Assembly: GCA_947044365.1 (NCBI GenBank)
Contig: OX345646.1
Location: 5,447,178 to 5,511,177 of the forward strand
Origin: Petrosia ficiformis
Taxonomy: Eukaryota; Porifera; Demospongiae; Haplosclerida; Petrosiidae
Reading direction: 5' to 3'
Length of the DNA stretch: 64,000 nt
The notes under the pieces were generated by a model, which ran no database searches, had not been told where the DNA came from, and saw only the letters and a list, made by a program, of their open reading frames with translations. The first letter of the stretch is position 1. Every line of letters starts with the position of its first letter. The translations under genes were made by a program, and so were the position numbers. Shown in pieces: positions 56,980 through 64,000 of this stretch.

Positions 56980-59424
56980 ATGTTTTTCCAAGTGCTATTC
57001 TACTTCATTACCTATGTAATATTATTTGCATCAGGTGCTAACAACTGTCCTAGCCTCACTACATGTTCCCTGTGTATATCAACTAAGTCCTGTATGTGGT
57101 GTTCTACTTCCACCTCTGCTTACTGTCTTTCTCAAGATGATGACACTACTAACTGTAGCTCATTGATGAATCCTCGTAGCACCATTGTCAATAGCAACAC
57201 ATTACTATTGAATGAAGAGAATCAGGTTTCTTTGGAGTCTATTGATGTACGTTTGAAGGTAGGAGAACCAGTGACTTTCACTGTGTCTGTAAAAGCTGCA
57301 GAGAATTTTCCTCTTGATCTCTACATGTTGATGGATCTTTCAGGTAGTTTTAATGAAGATCTTAAAACAGTTAAAATTCTAGCACCTTCACTCGCTAACT
57401 CTCTTGGAAACTTTACTGACGACTTTCAGATTGGATTTGGAACATTTACTGACAAACCATCTCCTCCGTACACATCAAAAATACAGTCAGAACTTGGATA
57501 TATCGTAAATGGAAAGAAGAGCTCCTGTACAGAGCCATGCAGTTTACCTATTGATTATGAACATGTCACCACTCTCACTAACTCTTCAGAGATATTCAGT
57601 TCTTCAGTTCAAGATTTAATTATTTCGATTAGTGCTGATATCCCAGAGGGAACTCTAGATGCTATGATGCAGGCTATAGTCTGTAAAGATGTGGTAGGAT
57701 GGAGGGAGAAGTCTCGTAAAATATTGTTAGTTATGACAGATGACTTGGTACACACAGCTGGAGATGGTACGCTAGCTGGAATCTACAAACCTAATGATGC
57801 TAAGTGTCATACTGAATTTGATCCAGTTTTGAATAAGACAGTCTATACAGCTGCTATAGAATATGACTTTCCATCAATTGAACAGATACGATTAGCACTA
57901 CTTGAAAATGAAATCGTTCCTGTTTTTGCTGTTACTGCAAAAATTGAATCATACTTTGATAAACTTGCTGAAGAACTAAATGCATTTGTCACTATAATCG
58001 CTGAAGATTCCAGTAATCTATTAGATGTTTTGGGAACTGCATACATCGAAACTGTGTCTCGAGTATCACTATCATTTGATCAACCAATATTCATTCAGTC
58101 ATCTGTTGTTCCAACACGTCCTGAAGGTTCCACATTGTCTAATGAGTTAACTGAGTGTGACAATGTTACAAATGGTACTACTATATTCAATGTGACATCA
58201 ACTCTTACAGAATGTGTAGCTGAACTACAAAATGGAGGTGTATATCCACTGGAAGTAAGTGTACCAGGGTTTGATAGTTTCATAGTCAATATTGAAGGCT
58301 CGTGCAATTGTGAATGTGACAGTAACACTCTAATCAACATGTCACTATGTGTTAATGGTGAATTGAGATGTGGTCGATGTTACTGTGATGAGGGGTGGAA
58401 AGGAGATAGATGTGACTGTTCTACGGAGCCTTGTCCAGTAGGTGCCAATGGACAGGAATGCAGTGGTCAAGGTAGTTGCAATGATTGTGGAGGTTGCACA
58501 TGTGACAAACCTAGTTCTCCACAGAATGGTGTTAAGAACCCTATAATCTTTGGTAGCTTATGTGAATGTAATAATTATGAATGTGATACAGATTCTAATG
58601 GAGTTGTGTGCAGTGGAAGAGGTAACTGTACTTGTTCTAATGGAGTATACAGTTGTGAGTGTGAGATATCCTCTCTGACAGGAGAGAGACATACTGGTGA
58701 TGCTTGTCAATGTTCATCCGATCACTGTGTAGATCCAAGTAATCCAACAGGAGAGATATGTAGTGGGAATGGTATCTGTGACCCATGTGCTCGACAAGGA
58801 AAAGCTTGTACATGTGATGAAAACTATATCGGAGTATATTGCAAACGTTCTATACATGTATCACAAAATCGAGCTATGTGTAACAAAAATGATGTATGTA
58901 GATGTGTGATATGTTATGGAGAAGCTGCTGAAGATGACACCAGTGTTGACAGCATTTGTCCAGATGGTACTTGTAGTAACTTTACTCTTCTAAAAGAAAA
59001 TGCTCCAGATAATTATGATATCCCAGGTTCACTAAGCGATACCACAATAGACTGTTCATTTATAAGTGGTGAGTGTCTGTATGTGTACTATGCTGCTGTA
59101 GCACATACAGGAGAACGTATATATGCAGTTGAACCTCGTGTGTGTTTGCTAATACCCTGGTGGGCCATTGCAATTATTATTTTGGTTTGCATTATTTTGA
59201 TTGGATGTTTTATTTTAGGAATTATAAAGTGTTGTATAGTTTGTCTTGATTACCACAAGGTCAAACAGCTTGGAACAGTTCGCGAACCAAAACTGTCAAA
59301 AAGGAATAAGAACACAAAGTATCAAACACCTGAAATTCATACTAACATAGCATATAATTTTGTAACCTTTGGTACAAAATTAAATACAACATATTTACAA
59401 GATCACTCTGTAGAATCTAAATGA
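56980..59424 (+). CDS. Integrin beta subunit, copy C (single exon, degenerate tail)
   Basis: 814 codons, no intron. Signal MFFQVLFYFITYVILFASG, PSI, beta-I with MIDAS DLSGSFNEDL (D119-S121-S123, like B), EGF repeats, then an A-like beta-tail (CVICYGEAAEDD) and span (LIPWWAIAIIILVCIILIG). The Cys-bounded loop is reduced to C183-TEP-C187. The cytoplasmic part departs from A and B: DYHKVKQLGT replaces the DYREF/Y...FE motif, and NTKY stands where A has NPMY, so the canonical talin-binding signals are absent. A Cys conserved in A, B and E (PTCPEGST) is Arg here, leaving its partner unpaired. The head is B-like and the stalk A-like. Confidence 0.9.
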   Translation: MFFQVLFYFITYVILFASGANNCPSLTTCSLCISTKSCMWCSTSTSAYCLSQDDDTTNCSSLMNPRSTIVNSNTLLLNEENQVSLESIDVRLKVGEPVTFTVSVKAAENFPLDLYMLMDLSGSFNEDLKTVKILAPSLANSLGNFTDDFQIGFGTFTDKPSPPYTSKIQSELGYIVNGKKSSCTEPCSLPIDYEHVTTLTNSSEIFSSSVQDLIISISADIPEGTLDAMMQAIVCKDVVGWREKSRKILLVMTDDLVHTAGDGTLAGIYKPNDAKCHTEFDPVLNKTVYTAAIEYDFPSIEQIRLALLENEIVPVFAVTAKIESYFDKLAEELNAFVTIIAEDSSNLLDVLGTAYIETVSRVSLSFDQPIFIQSSVVPTRPEGSTLSNELTECDNVTNGTTIFNVTSTLTECVAELQNGGVYPLEVSVPGFDSFIVNIEGSCNCECDSNTLINMSLCVNGELRCGRCYCDEGWKGDRCDCSTEPCPVGANGQECSGQGSCNDCGGCTCDKPSSPQNGVKNPIIFGSLCECNNYECDTDSNGVVCSGRGNCTCSNGVYSCECEISSLTGERHTGDACQCSSDHCVDPSNPTGEICSGNGICDPCARQGKACTCDENYIGVYCKRSIHVSQNRAMCNKNDVCRCVICYGEAAEDDTSVDSICPDGTCSNFTLLKENAPDNYDIPGSLSDTTIDCSFISGECLYVYYAAVAHTGERIYAVEPRVCLLIPWWAIAIIILVCIILIGCFILGIIKCCIVCLDYHKVKQLGTVREPKLSKRNKNTKYQTPEIHTNIAYNFVTFGTKLNTTYLQDHSVESK

Positions 59425-60690
59425 ACCCTCTACATTGTTGCTTATAATTATTAAAATTATAATTATAATTATACAATGCCTCTCTAGATCTTTATGGCAA
59501 TAATTATAGTTGTAATGGTTAATTTATTCGTGTTTGCGTAGTGATTATATAGTGCTTATATAGTGTTTGATTACTATATAGGTAGCTATAATTGTATTGA
59601 ATATTAACTACAAGTAGTTTCTTTTCAAAAATTATGTTGAGTTATGTAACAAATTAAATTTGTTGTAAACAGTACAAGCATTTCATGTTCACTTTAGTAT
59701 TTTTATATAATAAAATTGATAAAACATCATTTTAATTATAGACATAGATATACTATTAAATCTAGCTGTATAAATACGTAAATTTTAAAGTATAAAATTA
59801 TTTCTGAACTTACTTCCATCCTTCATAATAATTATAATAATAGTGTGTTTCTATTGATAATCATTAATTCTGATGAATCGTTTGTTAAACATTTGTCAAT
59901 TCACATTCACAATGACCTCAAAATTGGGATGTGATGTACTATAGACTAAAGTGTATAGTTTAATGTCATAAGGATAATGAATGATTATACTACAACTCAA
60001 TAATGAAGCAGTGGATTGACAAAAAAGAATGGGAAGGATAATTATATGAAACTAGTGTAGGTAAAAAGATTGTCCAAACTATTAAAGTTAATAACATATT
60101 TCTGAGGTTAAGGCGAATGTGAATGATCTTTAGGAGGTGTAAGAGCAAGAATGGTAAGGTAGGACTTATTTAAAAATGGTGAATATGCTCCCGAAAAATC
60201 TTCAAGTGACAACTGACATAATGACAAAGGAAGAATCTCAAAAGCCAAGACAGTGAATAACTTCTGTTGATACTGACATGTATAAACTATTATTATACAC
60301 TAATGTACTTGACCTGTATCTACATATAAATTATGTATGTGTAATTTACAATTGCAGTTCTACATGCTACATGCATGTTGCAAGTTGGTTTGTAATATAT
60401 ATAATATATAGTTTATCCTTTTTTGTAATATGTTATTATTATTTTTGTATGCTAAAATTCATAAATTATGTAAGTTTATAAAAGTTAAAAAGGTTTGTGG
60501 ATAATTGTCATGAGACATTGAATGACACATAAAGTACAAATAAAACTATATGATATAATATATATGTTATGACTTAGTCTTTTATTATAACAATGCATTC
60601 TATTTAACAACAAGTCTTGTATATCTACATCGCTAATTGACTTTTAAGCAAATACGATTTTAATACTATATATAGTAGTGATGTGTCATA
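59425..60690. other. Intergenic region between integrin C and fragment D
   Basis: AT-rich; includes a family 4 element (59901-60134) and, from about 60060, the inverted duplicate of the integrin A upstream region (AATGGTAAGGTAGGACTTAT, AAATCTTCAAGTGACAACTG). No gene seen. Confidence 0.6.
59901..60134 (-). mobile_element. Family 4 element, single-unit form with clear ends
   Basis: ATTCACATTCACAATGACCT at the left and TGAGGTTAAGGCGAATGTGAAT at the right (trimmed to the shared 12-bp ATTCACATTCNC core) are inverted repeats. Only one 66-bp unit is present, so this looks like the unexpanded form of the family. Confidence 0.8.
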
Positions 60691-61082
60691 GAAACACTAG
60701 CTCTGTCTGCTTTATTCAGTTGTCTGGTTTTCATGTTTCTTTTTATTGCCTCATTTCAGATGCAGTTGCTTACAGCTCTTGGCACATCCTGTCCAAGTCT
60801 CACTACATGTTCCCTGTGTATATCAACTAAGTCCTGTATGTGGTGTTCTACTTCCACCTCTGCTTACTGTCTTTCTCAAGATGATGACACTACTAACTGT
60901 AGCTCATTGATGAATCCTCGTAGCACCATTGTCAATAGCAACACATTACTATTGAATGAAGAGAATCAGGTTTCTTTGGAGTCTATTGATGTACGTTTGA
61001 AGGTAGGAGAACAGTGACTTTCACTGTGTCTGTAAAAGCTGCTGAGAATTTTCCTATTGATCTCTACATGTTGATGGATCTT
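60691..61082 (+). pseudogene. Integrin beta 5' fragment D (A-type)
   Basis: Matches the start of copy A: MFLFIASFQMQLLTALGTSC from the ATG at 60733, PSI domain, and on to YMLMDL. A one-base deletion (GGAGAACAGTG for GGAGAACCAGTG, about 61012) stops the frame, an 8-bp deletion lies in the leader (about 60703), and the gene is cut off at about 61082, exactly at the MIDAS segment. Confidence 0.9.
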
Positions 61083-61390
61083 ACATCAATAGACTCCAAA
61101 GAAACCTGATTCTCTTCATTCAATAGTAATGTGTTGCTATTGACAATGGTGCTACGAGGATTCATCAATGAGCTACAGTTAGTAGTGTCATCATCTTGAG
61201 AAAGACAGTAAGCAGAGGTGAAAGTAGAACACCACATACAGGACTCAGTTGATATACACAGGGAACATGTAGTGATGTCATCACAGCTAGAAATATCCTG
61301 AGCAGCTTCTAGCAGTAGCACTTCAATTAGTATAATGGAACCAAAAAAGAAAATGTTGGTCTGCATTTTCCTCCTCTGTTTGCAGGTCAA
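61083..61390 (-). pseudogene. Integrin beta 5' fragment D' (B-type), fused tail to tail with D
   Basis: On the minus strand it begins MTCKQRRKMQTN like copy B, continues through the PSI domain to SIDVR, then runs into the inverted fragment D and stops. Only about 100 codons of integrin remain. It lies where copy B lies relative to C, that is, head to head with copy E. Confidence 0.9.
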
Positions 61391-62241
61391 GTTTAATCAG
61401 CCACACCCCATATTCCCTGTGCAGAGTTCGAATTGTACTCTTGTATAAATACAGATATTCATATGCACATATCATGATCACTACACTACCACATGCATAT
61501 TGAAGTAAAGAGAGACACAAATTCAAAAGAACATCTGGACCAGCAGGGATTTGAACACAGGACCTTCTGATCACTAGTGTAATGCTCTATCAACTGAGCC
61601 ACTGGGCCAAGTTGAGTACCAATGCATATAACATATACCTTGCAGTAAAATAGAGTTTCAAGGAATTGACAGTATGTATGGTATGGCATCAATAGTATTA
61701 CCACATACAACTAAATATTAATTCCTTGAAGCTATATTAACCAATCAATGAGCTATTTTAACAATTTTGCTTATATATATGCATGCATGCATGTACCAAG
61801 TCCTGGTGGCCTACTTGTTGTTACCTATTAGCACAACATTATGTATCTCACATGACAATTAAAATGTTTACATATTTGAAATATATCAACATGACAAATA
61901 TCCCACTGTACAGCTCAAAGTGAATAATTTTTGCAAACACAAGACAACACAAGTGCACCACTCCACAAACATATTTGCCGACATACAACTATGAATTCAT
62001 GTATACTTCTTTCACTGTGTCATCTATTAATTATATCATCTCCTTTCTATTCAGATGGTACTGATTAAAGATGCCTGGTACAATACCAAATCATAAGCAT
62101 ATATATTTGTATATATATAAGACCTGTTGTTAAACAGAGTTTATGTTGTTTTTAAGATTGTTATAATAAAAGAGTAAGTCATAACACATATTTATTCACA
62201 TCTCATAGTATACTTGCCTAAAGCAGTCACAACCCTCCGAA
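61391..62241. promoter_or_regulatory. Duplicate of the B-C divergent promoter, in front of copy E
   Basis: Near-identical to 56137-56979 apart from small indels (for example loss of ATTTATTTAGAC and an added AACATAT). Drives copy E on the plus strand; the minus-strand partner is the broken D'. Confidence 0.65.
61537..61608 (-). pseudogene. Second copy of the tRNA-like sequence
   Basis: 72 nt, same as 56279-56349 but with one more base in the anticodon region, giving a seven-base loop CTAGTGA (AGT, Thr-type if read as a tRNA). The anticodon stem (TTACA/TCAGA) still does not pair. Confidence 0.6.
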
Positions 62242-64000
62242 ATGTTTTTCCAAGTGCTATTCTACTTCATTACCTATGTAATATTATTTGCATCAGGTGC
62301 TAACAACTGTCTGAGCCTCACTACATGTTCCCTGTGTATATCAACTAAGTCCTGTATGTGGTGTTCTACTTCCACCTCTGCTTACTGTCTTTCTCAAGAT
62401 GATGACACTACTAACTGTAGCTCATTGATGAATCCTTGTAGCACTATTGTCAATAGCAACACATTACTATTGAATGAAGAGAATCAGGTTTCTTTGGGGT
62501 CTATTGATGTACGTTTGAAGGTAGGAGAACCAGTGACTTTCAGTGTGTCTGTAAAAGCTGCAGAGAATTTTCCTCTTGATCTCTACATGTTGATGGATCT
62601 TTCAGCTACTTTTCAAGAAGATCTTAAAACAGTTAAAATTCTTGCATCTTCACTTGTTAACTCTCTTGGTAACTTTACTAACGACTTTCAGATTGGATTT
62701 GGAACATTTACTGACAAACCTTCTCCTCCGTACACATCAAAACTGCAATTAGAACTTGGACATATCGTAAATGGAAAGAAGAGCTCGTGCACAGCAAGTA
62801 GCAATATGGGAGAACCATGCAGTTTACCTATTGGTTATGAACATGTCACCACTCTCACTAACTCTTCAGAGATATTCAATTCTTCAGTTCAAGATTTAAT
62901 TATTTCGATTAGTGCTGATATCCCAGAGGGAACTCTAGATGCTATGATGCAGGCTATAGTCTGTAGAGATGTGGTAGGATGGAGGGAGAAGTCTCGTAAA
63001 ATATTGTTAGTTATGACAGATGACTTGGTACATACAGCTGGAGATGGTACGCTAGCTGGAATCTACAAACCTAATGATGCTAAGTGTCATACTGAATTTG
63101 ATCCAGTATTGAATAAGACAGTCTATACAGCTGCTATAGAATATGACTTTCCATCAATTGAACAGATACGATTAGCACTACTTGAAAATGAAATCGTTCC
63201 TGTTTTTGCTGTTACTACAGAAACTAAATCATACTTTGAAAACCTTGCTGAAGAACTAAATGCATTTGTCACTATTATCGCTGAAGACTCCAGCAATCTA
63301 TTAGATGTTTTGGCAACTGCATACATCGAAACTGTGTCTCGAGTATCACTATCATTTGATCAACCAATATTCATTCAGTCATCTGTTGTTCCAACATGTC
63401 CTGAAGGTTCCACACTGTCTAATGAGTTAACTGAGTGTGACAATGTTACAAATGGTACTACTATATTCAATGTGACATTAACTCTTACAGAATGTGTAGC
63501 TGAACTACAAAATGGAGGTGTATATCCACTGGAAGTAAGTGTACCAGGGTTTGATAGTTTCATAGTCAATATCGAAGGCTCGTGCAATTGTGAGTGTGAC
63601 AGTAACACTCTAATCAACATGTCACTATGTGTTAATGGTGAATTGAGATGTGGTCGATGTTACTGTGATGAGGGGTGGAAGGGAGATAGATGTGACTGTT
63701 CTACAGAGCCTTGTCCAGTAGGTGCCAATGGACAGGAATGCAGTGGTCGAGGTACTTGTGATGGTTGTGGAGGTTGCACATGTAACAAACCCAGTTCTCC
63801 ACAGAATGATGTTAAGAACCCTATAATCTTTGGCAGCTTATGTGAATGTAATAATTATGAATGTGATACAGATTCTAATGGAGTTGTGTGTAGTGGAAGA
63901 AGTAACTGTACTTGTTCTAATGGAGTGTACAGTTGTGAGTGTGAGATATCCTCTCTGACAGGAGAGAGACATACTGGTGATGCTTGTCAATGTTCATCCG
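62242..64000 (+). CDS. Integrin beta subunit, copy E (truncated by window end)
   Basis: An open frame from ATG 62242 to the last base, about 586 codons, with no stop. The promoter and signal peptide (MFFQVLFYFITYVILFASG) are those of copy C, but the head is that of copy A: MIDAS DLSATFQEDL with Thr in the third position and the long Cys loop (C-TASSNMGEP-C). Differences from A include Arg to Cys in the PSI/hybrid linker (NPCSTIV) and CNKPSSPQND in the EGF region. PSI, hybrid, beta-I and the first EGF repeats are present; beta-tail, membrane span and cytoplasmic tail lie beyond the window. Confidence 0.88.
   Translation, partial: MFFQVLFYFITYVILFASGANNCLSLTTCSLCISTKSCMWCSTSTSAYCLSQDDDTTNCSSLMNPCSTIVNSNTLLLNEENQVSLGSIDVRLKVGEPVTFSVSVKAAENFPLDLYMLMDLSATFQEDLKTVKILASSLVNSLGNFTNDFQIGFGTFTDKPSPPYTSKLQLELGHIVNGKKSSCTASSNMGEPCSLPIGYEHVTTLTNSSEIFNSSVQDLIISISADIPEGTLDAMMQAIVCRDVVGWREKSRKILLVMTDDLVHTAGDGTLAGIYKPNDAKCHTEFDPVLNKTVYTAAIEYDFPSIEQIRLALLENEIVPVFAVTTETKSYFENLAEELNAFVTIIAEDSSNLLDVLATAYIETVSRVSLSFDQPIFIQSSVVPTCPEGSTLSNELTECDNVTNGTTIFNVTLTLTECVAELQNGGVYPLEVSVPGFDSFIVNIEGSCNCECDSNTLINMSLCVNGELRCGRCYCDEGWKGDRCDCSTEPCPVGANGQECSGRGTCDGCGGCTCNKPSSPQNDVKNPIIFGSLCECNNYECDTDSNGVVCSGRSNCTCSNGVYSCECEISSLTGERHTGDACQCSS

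Overview
The window looks like nuclear DNA of an early-branching invertebrate animal. A demosponge is my best guess, at low to moderate confidence. The evidence is metazoan adhesion genes (integrin beta, afadin), many short exons with GT-AG introns, compact head-to-head gene pairs, AT-rich non-coding DNA, and unusually dense tetranucleotide (TACA/GGAT) repeats and short terminal-inverted-repeat elements. I know of nothing in the sequence that fixes the species.

Layout. 1-5079 (+): 3' exons of an FBXO21-like gene with a YccV/HspQ-like C-terminus. 5285-12889 (+): three tandem, nearly intronless FEM1-like (ankyrin/TPR/VHL-box-like) genes; the third has a one-base frameshift. A patch of FEM1-like and peroxiredoxin relics lies between the second and third. 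12979-17128 (-): an eight-exon ER-type peroxiredoxin (PRDX4), with a 1.8 kb 25-bp satellite in one intron. 17191-21243 (+): an eleven-exon malonyl-CoA decarboxylase (MLYCD), head to head with PRDX4 across 62 bp. 21883-24339 (-): single-exon integrin beta (copy A). 27372-31552 (-): a seven-exon, 272-aa gene I do not recognise. 31964-52524 (+): a sixteen-exon afadin/canoe homologue (RA, RA, FHA, DIL, PDZ, coiled coil) whose introns are packed with repeats. 53716-64000: the rest of an integrin beta cluster: B (-), C (+), a collapsed inverted pair of 5' fragments (D/D'), and E (+, cut by the window end).

How it fits together. Integrin beta and afadin are both adhesion/cytoskeleton linkers, but nothing shows that they are co-regulated. 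FBXO21-like and FEM1-like proteins are both predicted cullin-RING ubiquitin ligase receptors. The most unusual system is the integrin array. Its copies are nearly identical over most of the ectodomain, yet they differ in discrete modules: signal peptide/promoter, the MIDAS segment, the length of the Cys-bounded specificity-determining loop, the beta-tail, and the cytoplasmic tail. This mosaic is best explained by duplication plus recombination or gene conversion.

Non-coding DNA holds at least eight short repeat families, several with clear terminal inverted repeats. Some have an internal unit that has itself expanded into tandem arrays. Exon coordinates were derived by hand from splice motifs, phase and protein-family similarity. 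All phases close, except for one-base breaks in afadin exon 3 and FEM1-like copy 3.
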